A DNA stretch of 64,000 bases from Rhizobium laguerreae (GCF_002008165.1 NZ_MRDM01000002.1:186001-250000), one strand, 5' to 3'; shown: positions 42,749-51,966, counted from the stretch's first letter. Translations and numbers: made by a program. The notes: generated by a model not told the origin, from the letters alone.

Positions 42749-43983
42749 GTCGAGTCCCGGGTCTCCGTATCCCTCGGCCGGACTACCCAGGCATAGGCCG
42801 CACCGGCGAGAAGCAGCACGGAGGTGCCGAGGAACACCGCCCGCATGCCGATATGGCCGCCGACAAAACCGCCAAGGATGGGGCCGGCCACCTGGCCGAC
42901 ATATTGCGAGGAAATCGAAAGCCCGAGAATGCTGCCGGCCGCACTATCCGGCACGCTGTGGCGGATGACCGCGGCGATACAGGGCAGCAGCCCGCCGAGT
43001 GCCACACCCATCAGGAAACGCAGGATAATCAGCTGCCAGGCGCTGGTGACGAAGGCTTGCGGGATCAGCAGCAGGCCGGCGACGGCGAGCGCGCCTGAAA
43101 TCACCGGCCAGTGGCCGATCCTGTCGGCGAGCTTGCCGAGCCATGAGGCTGACAGGATGCTGCCAAGGGCGGCGGCCGACATGACAACGCCTGATACCAT
43201 CGTCACTTGGGATTCGACGGGCACCAGCTGCGCGACATAGACGGTGATGATCGGCTCGATCGACATATTGGCAAACATCAAGAGCATGCCAGTCGCCAGC
43301 ATGGCGATGACGGGCCGCTTGTCGGCAATGGATTTCCAGCCGCCGCTGGCCTTGGCCGCCTTTTTGCGGGCCGGCGATTTTTCCTCCTTGATCAGGAAGG
43401 CCGTGGCGAGGAAGGCGAGGAAGATCATGCCGCCGGCGGCGAGGAACGTGCCGCGGATGCCGATGATCGGCGGCAGTGCGCCGCCGATGAGCGGCCCGAC
43501 GAGATTGCCGGCCATGATGCCGGAAGACAGAACGCCGAGCGCCCAGGCCGAACGATCCTTCGGCGTCTGCGTCGCCACCAGCACCATCGAGCCGGAGGCA
43601 TAGCCACCGGCAAGCCCGACGAAGAGGCGCAGCGCCACCAGCTGCCAGACATTGCCGGCCATGCCCATCAGCGAGATCGCCAGCGTCATGCCGAGGCTGG
43701 CGCGCACCAGCATCAGCTTGCGGCCGTAGATGTCGCCGAGCCGGCCCCAGAGCGGCGCGACCACAGCCGCGGCGAAGAAGGTGGCGCCATAGGCGATGCC
43801 CGACCATTGCACGATGTCAGCATGGTCGCTGACGCCGAGTTCCTCGACATAAAGCGGCAGGAAGGGAAGCAGCAGCGTCATCGCCACGATCGTGGTGAAG
43901 GAGCCGATCAGCGAGATGGTGAGATTGCGCTTCCAGTAGATCGAGCCCGGCCTGGCGCTGGCGTCCCACTGCGTATCGGTCAT
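42745..43983 (-). CDS. MFS drug-exporter-like transporter
   Basis: This 412-residue inner membrane protein has about 12 transmembrane helices in two halves. The conserved loop motif WGRLGDIYGRKLMLV follows the second helix, and an antiporter-type motif is suggested by GILSSGIMAGNLVGPLIGG-like text in the fifth helix. It is typical of DHA1 drug:H+ antiporters. It converges with and overlaps the TetR gene by four bases; the regulator might or might not control it. The substrate is unknown. Confidence 0.9.
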   Translation of the reverse strand: MTDTQWDASARPGSIYWKRNLTISLIGSFTTIVAMTLLLPFLPLYVEELGVSDHADIVQWSGIAYGATFFAAAVVAPLWGRLGDIYGRKLMLVRASLGMTLAISLMGMAGNVWQLVALRLFVGLAGGYASGSMVLVATQTPKDRSAWALGVLSSGIMAGNLVGPLIGGALPPIIGIRGTFLAAGGMIFLAFLATAFLIKEEKSPARKKAAKASGGWKSIADKRPVIAMLATGMLLMFANMSIEPIITVYVAQLVPVESQVTMVSGVVMSAAALGSILSASWLGKLADRIGHWPVISGALAVAGLLLIPQAFVTSAWQLIILRFLMGVALGGLLPCIAAVIRHSVPDSAAGSILGLSISSQYVGQVAGPILGGFVGGHIGMRAVFLGTSVLLLAGAAYAWVVRPRDTETRDST

Positions 43984-44005
43984 TTTCTCGGCCTCGGCAT
44001 TGATC

Positions 44006-44074
44006 TACAGCGCCGCTGTAGCACTTTGAAATCTGCATATTTCCTTAAATCGGTTCCGATTTGAGGAAATATGC
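44006..44074. repeat. Structured intergenic repeat, shortened copy
   Basis: TACAGCGCCGCTGTA (44006-44020) is followed by a 40-base palindrome ending at 44074 (GCATATTTCCTTAAATCGG to GAGGAAATATGC). The order is the same as in the copy at 17567, but the inner GCGCGT/ACGCGC stem is missing. The rest of the spacer, 44075-44382, holds no supported gene; a 92-codon minus-strand frame there has no support. Confidence 0.65.
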
Positions 44075-44382
44075 GGCGGCGAAGTTCGCACGCCTGATGG
44101 AACGATGTGCCCTTTGCCGCGGCGAGGGGATCGGCGCGGGTGAAACTGTCCTGAAGATCGAGCTTTTCGAGGTCGAGCGCATAGGCCGTAGCGGTGCATG
44201 CGCTCGCCGTTCCAGGGCGGGCACGCGCTGATATAACCGCGCTATGGCCCATCCTCAAGACAACGCTTTCGAGATCGCTGACCTGTCTTTGGAAATGAGA
44301 GCTGCAATCTGGACCCTCTCCGGCAAAAGTGCTAGAACAGGACCGATTGCATGATGCAAACGGTTAATCCAAGGACATTGCC

Positions 44383-44727
44383 ATGAACGACATGCGCACA
44401 TCCCGAGAACAGACCGTCCGTCATCTCTACGCCGCCTATCTCGACGACCGCAAGGATATCGTCGGCGCCATGTTGACGGAGGATTTCACCTTCTCCAGTC
44501 CGCGCGACGACCACATCGACCGGGCGACTTATTTCGAGCGCTGCTGGCCGAAGGAGCCGGTCTTCCGCGGCTTTGACATCGAATTCCTGGCGATCGACGG
44601 CGACGAGGCGGTCGTCCGCTACCGTGCCGAAAAACGGGATGGCGGCAGCTTCCGCAACATAGAGAGCTTTCGCTTCCGCGGCGACAAGATCGCCTCCGTG
44701 GATGTCTATTTCGGCCGAAATCTGTAG
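44383..44727 (+). CDS. SnoaL-like / NTF2-fold protein
   Basis: This 114-residue protein has the NTF2-like fold seen in SnoaL-type polyketide cyclases and many small enzymes: a helical start (REQTVRHLYAAYLDD), MLTEDFTFSSPRDDHID, and strands ending IESFRFRGDKIASVDVYFG. No signal peptide is present. No substrate is evident. It stands alone between the repeat spacer and the TauE transporter gene, which converges on it. Confidence 0.85.
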   Translation: MNDMRTSREQTVRHLYAAYLDDRKDIVGAMLTEDFTFSSPRDDHIDRATYFERCWPKEPVFRGFDIEFLAIDGDEAVVRYRAEKRDGGSFRNIESFRFRGDKIASVDVYFGRNL

Positions 44728-44756
44728 CTCCGGCCGAGGCTGTGATCGCCCTGGCT

Positions 44757-45488
44757 TTACAGGAGGCGTATCGCCGAAGTGCCGATGATGATCATCGACA
44801 CCGCCACCATCAGCGGCCGCACCGGCAGCCGTTTGACGAGGATCGCGCCGAAGGGGGCGGCGATGACGCCGCCGATGATCAGGCCGATCGCCGAATCGAG
44901 TTCCGACCAGCCGAGCGTCAGGATGAAGGTCAGGGAAATCGTCAGCGTCACCGCGAATTCGGTGAAATTGGTCGAGCCGATCACCCGCTTCAGGTCGTGA
45001 CCGCGGCTGACGAGCGAACTGGTGACGATCGGCCCCCAGCCGCCGCCGCCGATCGCATCGAGCACGCCGCCGAAAAGCCCGACCGGCGGCACCATCCAGT
45101 CGCGAACATCCCGCTTCGGCGGCGGCCGAAAGGCCTTGTAGAGAATCACCAGCCCGATCGCGATCAGATAGGCCGACACGAAGGGCTCGATCGCCTTGCC
45201 GTCGATATTGGCAAGCAGATAGGCCCCGATCGCGCCGCCGATCATACCGGCCGGTGCAAGGCGCGCCACCAGGCGCCAGTCGACGTTGCGGTGATAGGCA
45301 TGCGAGATGCCTGAGGCGGCGGTGGTGAACATTTCCGCCACATGCGTCATGGCGCTGGCATTGGCCGCCGGCACCCCGAAGGCGAGAAGGCTCGTCGTCG
45401 ATAGCACGCCGAAGGCCATGCCGAGTGCGCCGTCGACGATCTGCGCGCAGAAACCCACGACGATGAAAAAGAAGAAATCCGATGTCAT
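44757..45488 (-). CDS. TauE/SafE family transporter
   Basis: This 243-residue inner membrane protein has about 7-8 transmembrane helices. It starts MTSDFFFFIVVGFCAQIVDGALGMAFG, where GALGMAFG is the typical first motif of the TauE/SafE (sulfite exporter) family, and repeats a related motif near residue 140 (GVLDAIGGGGWG). Substrates of the family include sulfite and sulfoacetate; the family name does not fix it. It is followed, on the same strand, by the methyltransferase gene. Confidence 0.9.
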   Translation of the reverse strand: MTSDFFFFIVVGFCAQIVDGALGMAFGVLSTTSLLAFGVPAANASAMTHVAEMFTTAASGISHAYHRNVDWRLVARLAPAGMIGGAIGAYLLANIDGKAIEPFVSAYLIAIGLVILYKAFRPPPKRDVRDWMVPPVGLFGGVLDAIGGGGWGPIVTSSLVSRGHDLKRVIGSTNFTEFAVTLTISLTFILTLGWSELDSAIGLIIGGVIAAPFGAILVKRLPVRPLMVAVSMIIIGTSAIRLL

Positions 45489-45549
45489 GCAGTCCCCTCA
45501 GACGAACGGTAGCATCAGAATAAGCGACGCGGGGAAAAAATTTCCGGTC

Positions 45550-46203
45550 TCAGCCGGCAAGTCCGCGCTGCTTCAGCCGGATGATCTTGAAGAAGCCGTT
45601 CGGAAAGACCGGCAGGATATCGGCAGCGGCAAAGTCACCGCGGCGCTCGGCCCAGGCGACGATGCGGTGAATGCGGAAGGCGGAGGACCAGCCGATGTGA
45701 CGCACCAGCGGCGCCACTGCCGTCTCGATCGCACCCTGCAGACCGGCGCCGTCGCCAAGCTTGCTGGCAAGGATGATTTCGCCGCCTGGCCTCAGCACTC
45801 TCGCGCATTCGTCCAGCGCCCGTTCGGGTTCGGGGATGAGCGTGATGACGAAGGGCAGGCAGACGGCATCGAAAGACCGGTCGGCAAAGGTGAGCGCATG
45901 CGCATCCATTACCTCCAGCGCCTGCACATGCTCAAGGTTTTCGCGTTTCGCCTTTTCACGCGCCCGCGCGATCATGTGTTCGGAAATGTCGATGCCGGTC
46001 ACCCGGCAGTGGCGCGGGTAATGCCCGAGTGTCAGGCCGGTGCCGACGCCGATCTCCAGGATGTCGGTGCCGGCCGCAGCGGCCAGGGCTGCAAGCTTGC
46101 GGTGGCCATCGCGCAGGATGCCGCGATAGACCCGGTCATAGACCGGTGCCCAGCGCTGATAGATTTTTTGCTGATCTTCCGCCCTGCTGCGAAGCTCTGA
46201 CAT
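45550..46203 (-). CDS. SAM-dependent methyltransferase (PmtA/UbiE-like)
   Basis: This 217-residue class I methyltransferase has the SAM motif DILEIGVGTGLTLGHYP near residue 47, and the N-terminal IYQRWAPVYDRVYRGILRDG is like that of Rhodobacter-type phosphatidylethanolamine N-methyltransferases and UbiE-like enzymes. A lipid substrate is therefore plausible but not proven. ATG 46203 is chosen because the frame upstream is not conserved-looking. It is soluble, perhaps membrane-associated. Confidence 0.85.
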   Translation of the reverse strand: MSELRSRAEDQQKIYQRWAPVYDRVYRGILRDGHRKLAALAAAAGTDILEIGVGTGLTLGHYPRHCRVTGIDISEHMIARAREKAKRENLEHVQALEVMDAHALTFADRSFDAVCLPFVITLIPEPERALDECARVLRPGGEIILASKLGDGAGLQGAIETAVAPLVRHIGWSSAFRIHRIVAWAERRGDFAAADILPVFPNGFFKIIRLKQRGLAG

Positions 46204-46219
46204 GCCGGCACCTCCCCAG

Positions 46220-46272
46220 AAAATTCCAGGAAAAGTGAAAAGCGGTTTTCCAGGAATTGCATAAAACAAAAG
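46220..46272. repeat. Mosaic intergenic repeat (RIME-like), copy b
   Basis: The block reads AAATTCCAGGAAAAGTG then AAAAGCGGTTTTCCAGGAATT and ends GCATAAAACAAAAG. It shares ATTCCAGGAAA and AAGCGGTTTTCC with copy e at 55417 and the GCGTAAAAAC-like tail with copy a at 20371. Confidence 0.65.
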
Positions 46273-46433
46273 ATTTCAGCGGTTCTGCGCTTCCATGAAA
46301 TAGCGCGATCCGCCGTAAAGCCCAGCCTTTCAACTCGTAAGGGTAGGCTCCGGTTCCCCACGAAATGTGACGCAAGGCACAGATTCTCACCTGCGACCAC
46401 TTTAGGGGCGCCTGGGTGGCAGTCCGCTGCCGC

Positions 46434-46760
46434 CTATTTTGCCGGCATCAGCCCAAGCTGTTTGGCGTCCAGTTCGCTGCCGATCTCGACGGTCTTCTTT
46501 TGCTTGTCGTAGACGCAGATCTGGGCGATCAGCCCCTTGGCGCCCTTCGGCTTGCCGGTCACCAGGGCAAGCCCGTAATGCGAGCTGCCGAAGGGATCGA
46601 CGGTGGCGCTGGGCTTCTCGATCGTGACCGCTGCCTTCTTGCATTTGGCCTCGACGTCGGCGGCGAGCTGCTTCCAGGCCTCATCGGAGGAGGCATGCGC
46701 CGCACCTGCCAGCGAAAGCAGCGCGGCTGTGGCGAGAAGCTGGATTATATTCCTGTTCAT
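46434..46760 (-). CDS. Small secreted hypothetical protein
   Basis: This 108-residue protein has a signal peptide (NIIQLLATAALLSLAGAAHA, cleavage after AHA). The mature part is hydrophilic and Lys-rich with two cysteines (KCKKA, AQICVYDK), possibly a periplasmic disulfide. The family is not recognised. It is divergent to sodB with a spacer of about 220 bases. Confidence 0.75.
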   Translation of the reverse strand: MNRNIIQLLATAALLSLAGAAHASSDEAWKQLAADVEAKCKKAAVTIEKPSATVDPFGSSHYGLALVTGKPKGAKGLIAQICVYDKQKKTVEIGSELDAKQLGLMPAK

Positions 46761-46984
46761 ATCGGTCTCCGTTGATCTTTATCCCCAGCGAAGCGGTTTT
46801 CGGGGCGGGCATCCCCAGGGATTTGTCCAGGCGATTTGCATGCGCGATTCCAGCCTTGCAACTGAGGCAAATTTTCCTCCGGTCGGTCGTTTTTTGATAA
46901 TTCGCCGGTTGCCTCTCCCCCTTTCCCCTCCTATGTTCCGCCTCACCTGCCGAGACGCAATCTATTGCCAAGAGGAGATCTGAC

Positions 46985-47587
46985 ATGGCTTTCGAATTGC
47001 CTGAACTTCCCTATGACTACGAAGCGCTTGCTCCCTTCATGTCGAAGGAAACGCTGGAGTTCCACCACGACAAGCACCACAAGGCCTATGTCGACAACGG
47101 CAACAAGCTCGCCGCCGAAGCCGGTCTTTCGGACCTGTCGCTCGAAGACGTCGTCAAGAAGTCCTTCGGCACCAATGCCGGCCTCTTCAACAACGCGGCC
47201 CAGCACTACAACCACATCCATTTCTGGAAGTGGATGAAGAAGGGCGGCGGCGGCAACAAGCTGCCGGGCAAGCTCGAAGCGGCCTTTACGTCTGATCTCG
47301 GCGGCTACGACAAGTTCAAGGCCGATTTCGCCAATGCCGGCGCCACCCAGTTCGGCTCCGGCTGGGCCTGGGTTTCCGTCAAGAACGGCAAGCTCGAAAT
47401 CTCCAAGACCCCGAATGGCGAAAACCCGCTGGTTCACGGCGCCACCCCGATCCTCGGCGTCGACGTCTGGGAACACTCCTACTACATCGACTATCGCAAC
47501 GCCCGCCCGAAATATCTCGAGGCCTTCGTCGATAGCCTGATCAACTGGGACTACGTCCTGGAACGCTACGAAGAAGCCACGAAGTAA
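46985..47587 (+). CDS. sodB: Fe/Mn superoxide dismutase
   Basis: This 200-residue enzyme removes superoxide. The metal ligands are readable: His in EFHHDKHHKAY, His in AAQHYNHIHFWKW, and Asp/His in DVWEHSYYIDY. Length, residues and the GGAGATCTGAC site before ATG 46985 are normal for rhizobial SodB. Metal preference (iron or manganese) cannot be decided from these motifs. A strong terminator follows at 47641. The gene is a single unit with its own promoter. Confidence 0.96.
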   Translation: MAFELPELPYDYEALAPFMSKETLEFHHDKHHKAYVDNGNKLAAEAGLSDLSLEDVVKKSFGTNAGLFNNAAQHYNHIHFWKWMKKGGGGNKLPGKLEAAFTSDLGGYDKFKADFANAGATQFGSGWAWVSVKNGKLEISKTPNGENPLVHGATPILGVDVWEHSYYIDYRNARPKYLEAFVDSLINWDYVLERYEEATK

Positions 47588-47640
47588 GCGGTACCAGGCT
47601 CGCCGCCATGGCGGCGATGTCGTCCGCCTTTTTGAATTTG

Positions 47641-47677
47641 ACACCCGGCGCGTCCAAAGCGCCGGGTGTTCTGTTTT
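47641..47677 (+). terminator. Rho-independent terminator of sodB
   Basis: ACACCCGGCGC (47641-47651) pairs perfectly with GCGCCGGGTGT (47659-47669) across a seven-base loop, followed by TCTGTTTT. This is a classic terminator 54 bases after the sodB stop. Confidence 0.9.
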
Positions 47678-47726
47678 CACGCGAAGCCGTCACATGCCTG
47701 TCATCGGCCGCTCCTAATCACGCCCC

Positions 47727-48572
47727 ATGTCTTCCTCTGCTTCTCCCCTGTTCCGCTTCGGCATTATCGCCGACCCGCAATATGCGGCGATCGCGCCGCA
47801 TGTGGCCTTGGATCGTTATTATGCCAACAGCCTTTCCAAGGTCGCCGAGGCGATCGAGATATTCAACGGTGAGGAGCTGAGCTTCGTCATGACGCTCGGC
47901 GATGTCATCGACCGCAGCTTTTCAAGCTTCGACGATATCCTGCCGGTCTACGGCAAGCTGAGGCACGAGGCGCTCTTCCTGCTCGGCAATCATGATTTCT
48001 CGGTTTCTGCGGGCCATCTCTCCGAAGTCGCGGCGCGTCTCGGCATGCCGTCGCCCTATTACAGCTTCTTGCGCCACGGCTGGCGCTTTATCGTGCTCGA
48101 CGGCAACGAGGTCAGCATCTTCGCGCCGCCCGAAGGCCATCATCATCGTGAGCTGGCCGCTGAGATGCTGGCGGAGCTGCAGGCCAAGGGTGCGAAGAAT
48201 GCGCATCGCTGGAATGCTGCGCTGAGCGACGAGCAGTTCGCCTGGCTCGGCGATGAAATCGCAAAAGCGGCCGGGGCCGGCGAGAAGGTGATCGTCATGA
48301 ATCACTATCCGGTGCATCCGCCCAGTGAGCACGGCATGTGGGACAGCGAGCGCATCGTCGCGCTGCTCGCCTCTGAGCGCAATGTCGTCGCCTATCTCAA
48401 CGGTCACGACCACGTCGGCAATTACGGCATGGCCGGCGCCTGCCACTTCGTCAATTTCAAGGGCGTGGTCGATACTGAGACGGAAAACGCCTTCGCGATC
48501 GTCGAGGTCCATGCCTCCAGCATCGAAATCCGCGGCTTCGGCCGCGAGGTGAGCCGCACGCTGTCCATCTAG
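47727..48572 (+). CDS. Metallophosphoesterase (ADPRibase-Mn-like)
   Basis: This 281-residue protein is of the calcineurin-like phosphoesterase superfamily. The metal motifs follow in order: FGIIADPQ, TLGDVIDR, LGNHDFSV, VMNHYPVH and NGHDHVGNY. The presence of ADPQYA, LGDVIDR and NGHDH is like the ADP-ribose/CDP-alcohol diphosphatase subgroup. It is soluble, without signal peptide. It ends in a four-base overlap with the convergent AraC gene. The physiological substrate is not readable from the motifs. Confidence 0.9.
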   Translation: MSSSASPLFRFGIIADPQYAAIAPHVALDRYYANSLSKVAEAIEIFNGEELSFVMTLGDVIDRSFSSFDDILPVYGKLRHEALFLLGNHDFSVSAGHLSEVAARLGMPSPYYSFLRHGWRFIVLDGNEVSIFAPPEGHHHRELAAEMLAELQAKGAKNAHRWNAALSDEQFAWLGDEIAKAAGAGEKVIVMNHYPVHPPSEHGMWDSERIVALLASERNVVAYLNGHDHVGNYGMAGACHFVNFKGVVDTETENAFAIVEVHASSIEIRGFGREVSRTLSI

Positions 48573-49477
48573 CTGATTGCCGGCTCAACCGGCATCGCCT
48601 TCATTTCACTGATGTCGCGCTTCGGTGGTGTCCCGAACATGCGGGCATATTCGCGGCTGAACTGGGAGGCGCTCTCGTAACCCACCTGATAGGCCGCGTT
48701 TGCGGCGTTGAACCCATCGGTCACCATCAGCCGCCGGGCCTCGAGTAGCCGCAACTGCTTCTGATACTGCAGCGGCGTCATCGAGGTCAACATTTTGAAA
48801 TGCTGGTGGAAGGAGGAAGGGCTCATCTTGGCTGCCGCCGCGAGCTTTTCCACCCGGACGGCGTCCGCAAAATTACCGCGCAACAAGTAAATGGCCTCGG
48901 CCACGCGGCGCGTATGGCTGTCGGGTAATGCAAGCTTGCAGATCTCATTGCCATTTTTTCCGGAAAGCAACCAGAAACTGATCTCTCGCATGATTGCCGG
49001 ATGAAGGATTGGGATCGCTTTGGGCGTCGCGAGCGTCCGGATCAGCCTCAGTATGCAGTCCTGCAGCTCGGGGCCGAATTCTTGTACGAAAACACCCGGC
49101 CCGCCGTCGCCTGCCGGCTTCGGCGGTGCACCCATCTCCTCCAGCACCTCGCGCAGGATAGTGACGTCGAGTTCCAGGTTGATGGCGATCATCGGCCGTT
49201 CGGCACTGGCTTTCGTCACCTGTCCGAAGGCCGGCATCTCGACGCTGATGATCAGCGCCTGCATGGCTTCGTAATCGAAGAGCCGATCTCCGAACATGAG
49301 CTGCTTCGCGCCATCGACGATGATGCAGAGCGCCGGTCGGTAGATCGCCGGTTTCGGCATGGAGAGAGTGCTGGAACGCATCAGGAAAAAACCGTCAATA
49401 GCGGTGGCAAAAAGCCCGTCGCCTCCGCCATGGGCATCCATGTACCCGTTGAGCGCCTTCTTCAGATGTGCAGACAT
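48569..49477 (-). CDS. AraC-family transcriptional regulator
   Basis: This 302-residue regulator has the N-terminal AraC_N domain (about 15-185), and two helix-turn-helix motifs form the AraC DNA-binding domain (about 200-300, RVEKLAAAAKMSPSSFHQHF and AAYQVGYESASQFSREYARM). It is divergent to the SDR gene, which is the usual arrangement for this AraC group, so it probably controls that gene. ATG 49477 is chosen because GGAGACCAGG lies before it, four codons after an earlier ATG. The inducer is unknown. Confidence 0.93.
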   Translation of the reverse strand: MSAHLKKALNGYMDAHGGGDGLFATAIDGFFLMRSSTLSMPKPAIYRPALCIIVDGAKQLMFGDRLFDYEAMQALIISVEMPAFGQVTKASAERPMIAINLELDVTILREVLEEMGAPPKPAGDGGPGVFVQEFGPELQDCILRLIRTLATPKAIPILHPAIMREISFWLLSGKNGNEICKLALPDSHTRRVAEAIYLLRGNFADAVRVEKLAAAAKMSPSSFHQHFKMLTSMTPLQYQKQLRLLEARRLMVTDGFNAANAAYQVGYESASQFSREYARMFGTPPKRDISEMKAMPVEPAIS

Positions 49478-49653
49478 CCTGGTCTCCAATGAACGCGGGG
49501 TCGGTCTGCCGCGCCGGTGAGGGTGATCTTAATCCCTCAGCCCGTCTGGGCAAGGTGTTTGGAGGAATAGGCAAGAAATTGCAGAGTTTCGGCATTCAGC
49601 ATTCGGGGCATGCGGCGCATAGATAGGCCATCAAAACATCAGGAGTACCTGAA

Positions 49654-50424
49654 ATGCCTAACCAGAATTCAACCTCTAAAGTCGCAATCGTTACCGGCGG
49701 AAGCCGCGGCCTGGGCCGCAATACGGTCGTCAATCTGGCAAGGAGCGGCGTCGATGTGATCTTGACCTACAACTCGAACCGCGACGAGGCAGACAAGGTC
49801 GTCGCTGAGATCGAGGCGCTGGGCCGCAAGGCCGCCGCACTTCAACTCGATGCCGGCAACGTGGCAGCGTTCGATGCCTTTGTCGAAAGTGTACGCGAAA
49901 TCATCAAGGGCTGGGGGCGTGAGCATTTCGACTTTCTCGTCAATAATGCCGGCACCAGCTACCACGCCCCGATTTCGGAGACAACCGAGGCGGAAATGGA
50001 CAAGCTTTACAACCTGCATTTCAAGGGCGTCTTTTTCCTCACGCAGAAGCTCCTGCCGGTGATCGAGGACGGCGGCCGCATCGTCAACCTCTCCAGCGGT
50101 CTTGCCCGCATGGCCATGGTTGGCGCATCGGCCTATGGCTCGATGAAGGGTGCAGTCGAGGTGCTGACGCGCTACATGGCCAAGGAGCTTGGCCCCCGCG
50201 GCATTGCCGTCAACACCGTCGCCCCGGGCGCCATCGAGACCGATTTCAGCGGCGGCATGGTGAGGGACAATCCGGAGATCAACCGTGCAGTCGCTTCTAT
50301 GACCGCACTCGGCCGCGCCGGTGTGCCCGACGATATAGGGCCGATGATCGCCTCCCTGTTGAGCGATGCCAACCGTTGGGTCAATGCCCAGCGCATCGAG
50401 GTTTCGGGCGGCATGTCGCTCTGA
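49654..50424 (+). CDS. Short-chain dehydrogenase/reductase
   Basis: This 256-residue NAD(P)-dependent SDR has the cofactor motif TGGSRGLGRNT near residue 15, NNAGTSYH, the Ser in SSGLARM and the catalytic YxxxK in YGSMKGAVE. It is typical of classical SDRs that reduce carbonyl groups. A ribosome binding site (AGGAG) precedes ATG 49654. The AraC regulator in the opposite direction is 176 bases away. Confidence 0.95.
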   Translation: MPNQNSTSKVAIVTGGSRGLGRNTVVNLARSGVDVILTYNSNRDEADKVVAEIEALGRKAAALQLDAGNVAAFDAFVESVREIIKGWGREHFDFLVNNAGTSYHAPISETTEAEMDKLYNLHFKGVFFLTQKLLPVIEDGGRIVNLSSGLARMAMVGASAYGSMKGAVEVLTRYMAKELGPRGIAVNTVAPGAIETDFSGGMVRDNPEINRAVASMTALGRAGVPDDIGPMIASLLSDANRWVNAQRIEVSGGMSL

Positions 50425-50446
50425 ATAATCGCGATTGGGTGAACAG

Positions 50447-51139
50447 CTAGACGGCGATCGGTTTCTCCGTCCAACCGCTGGTCCAAAGTTCCCGCAACCG
50501 GTCGCCGTCGCCCTTGAAGAAATCCTCAGCTGTTGCGCAGCGCTCCACCCGGTCGCTGCGAAAATTGCGGATCGCCTGGCGCAGTTCGCACCAGGCGACG
50601 ATATTGGCGGTCTGCGAATAATAGATCAGCGCGACCGGCCGGATCGTCCTCTCGCTCGCGCGGCCGAGTTCGTCGCGGTAACCGAGCATCAGCTTGCGTT
50701 CGTCACGGATCGCGCGGCGCACGATCGCAAGGTCGAAGCCTGCCGGCTGCGCAATCGAGCCCCAGGCATAAAGCGCCTTGTTGTCCATCGCCTGGCGCAG
50801 CGGCGCCGGCACGGCGCCTGATATCTTCCGGTTGACCCGGCGCGCGGCCTGTTTCAGCTCCTCGTCGGCCGTCCGTTCGAGCAGCGCCAGCGACAGCACG
50901 ATCGCCTCCATCTCCTCGATCGAGAACATCAGCGGCGGCAGGTCGAAGCCCGGCCGCATGATGTAGCCGATGCCGCGCCCACCCTCGATCGGCACCCGCA
51001 TCGCCTGAAGTGCGGCGATGTCGCGGTAGATCGAGCGCACGGTCACCTCGAGCGTCTCCGCCATCGTCGCCGCCGTCATCGGCTTTCTTGCCAGCCTGAG
51101 GATCTGAATGATCTCGAAAAGCCGCGAGGCCTTGCGCAT
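50447..51139 (-). CDS. YafY-type HTH-WYL regulator
   Basis: This 230-residue protein has an N-terminal HTH (LEIIQILRLARKP-like start, AATMAETLEVTVRSIYRDIA) and a WYL domain (about 130-230) that senses a ligand. It is divergent to a LysE transporter gene. ATG 51139 is chosen because the earlier ATG (51175) lies within the palindrome. The likely operator is the 18-bp dyad at 51164-51181. WYL proteins often bind nucleotides or small molecules, and the signal is not known. Confidence 0.9.
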   Translation of the reverse strand: MRKASRLFEIIQILRLARKPMTAATMAETLEVTVRSIYRDIAALQAMRVPIEGGRGIGYIMRPGFDLPPLMFSIEEMEAIVLSLALLERTADEELKQAARRVNRKISGAVPAPLRQAMDNKALYAWGSIAQPAGFDLAIVRRAIRDERKLMLGYRDELGRASERTIRPVALIYYSQTANIVAWCELRQAIRNFRSDRVERCATAEDFFKGDGDRLRELWTSGWTEKPIAV

Positions 51140-51163
51140 TTTACCTCTCCATCCGCCACGCTC

Positions 51164-51181
51164 CTGACAATACACTGTCAG
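51164..51181. promoter_or_regulatory. 18-bp dyad in the WYL/LysE spacer
   Basis: CTGACA (51164-51169) faces TGTCAG (51176-51181) across six bases, an 18-bp dyad. It lies 25 bases upstream of the regulator's chosen ATG and between the two divergent genes. It is a good candidate for the regulator's operator. Confidence 0.55.
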
Positions 51182-51267
51182 TTGGGTTTGCGTATAGAGC
51201 CGCCTATCGGATTGAAATCAATCAGGGTCTTTCAAAAAGGCCCGCAGAACCCAAGGCGGTAACTGAC

Positions 51268-51903
51268 ATGAACTACCATGAAAACCTCTGGCTCTTCTTC
51301 ACCCTTCTCTTCGGCATCATCATTGTGCCGGGCATGGACATGCTCTTCGTGCTCGCCAATTCGCTGACCGGCGGCGTCAAACGCGGGCTGGCGGCGACCG
51401 GCGGCATCATGGCCGGCGGCGCGGTGCATTCGGCCTATGGCGCGGCCGGCGTCGGCGTGCTCGTCACCATGCTGCCGCAGTTTTTCAACGTGCTGCTCTT
51501 TGCCGGCGTCGCCTACATGATCTGGATCGGCATCTCGCTGATCCGCAGTTCGATCACCGTCGAGGCGGTCGGGCCGGGAACCGCGCGCTCCGGCTGGCGC
51601 GCCTTCCGCCAGGGCGCCGTCACCTGTCTGGTCAATCCGAAGGCCTATATTTTCATGTTTGCCGTCTATCCGCAGTTCCTCAGGCCGGAATATGGCCCCA
51701 TCTGGATGCAGGGGCTGATCATGGGCGCCATGACCGTCGTCACCCAGTTTGCCATCTACGGCACGCTGGCGATGACGGCCGGCCGCAGCCGCGACTTGCT
51801 CGTCGCCAACCCTGATGTCACGGCCTTTGTCGGCCGCTTCGCCGGACTGCTGCTGGTTGCGGTCTCCGCCTTCAGCCTCTGGCAGGGGTGGAAAAGCGCT
51901 TGA
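51268..51903 (+). CDS. LysE/RhtB family exporter
   Basis: This 211-residue inner membrane protein has six predicted transmembrane helices. Early motifs are IIVPGMDMLFVLANSLTGG and GGAVHSAYGAAGVG, as in LysE/RhtB amino acid exporters, with the central LVNPKAYIFMFAVYPQF and the C-terminal FAGLLLVAVSAFSLWQGW. Substrates in the family are amino acids and related compounds; the substrate here is unknown. The divergent WYL regulator probably controls it. Confidence 0.92.
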   Translation: MNYHENLWLFFTLLFGIIIVPGMDMLFVLANSLTGGVKRGLAATGGIMAGGAVHSAYGAAGVGVLVTMLPQFFNVLLFAGVAYMIWIGISLIRSSITVEAVGPGTARSGWRAFRQGAVTCLVNPKAYIFMFAVYPQFLRPEYGPIWMQGLIMGAMTVVTQFAIYGTLAMTAGRSRDLLVANPDVTAFVGRFAGLLLVAVSAFSLWQGWKSA

Positions 51904-51907
51904 GCGC

Positions 51908-51966
51908 CACTGCATGTCGCCCGGAAGTGTGCAGCGGTTCCGGGATAACGACGTGCATAAAGCAGA
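51908..51966. repeat. Mosaic intergenic repeat (RIME-like), copy c
   Basis: The block has CTGCATGTCGCCCGGAAGTG, GTGCAGCGGTTCCGGGATAA and GACGTGCATAAAGCAGAG. The GTGCAGCGGTT and GGGATAA parts match copy d at 53585. The spacer 51967-52094 before the cytochrome gene shows nothing else. Confidence 0.6.

Noticed and set aside
44075..44258. Possible gene remnant on the minus strand near the MFS gene
   Set aside because: No domain could be recognised and the frame extends through a palindromic repeat.
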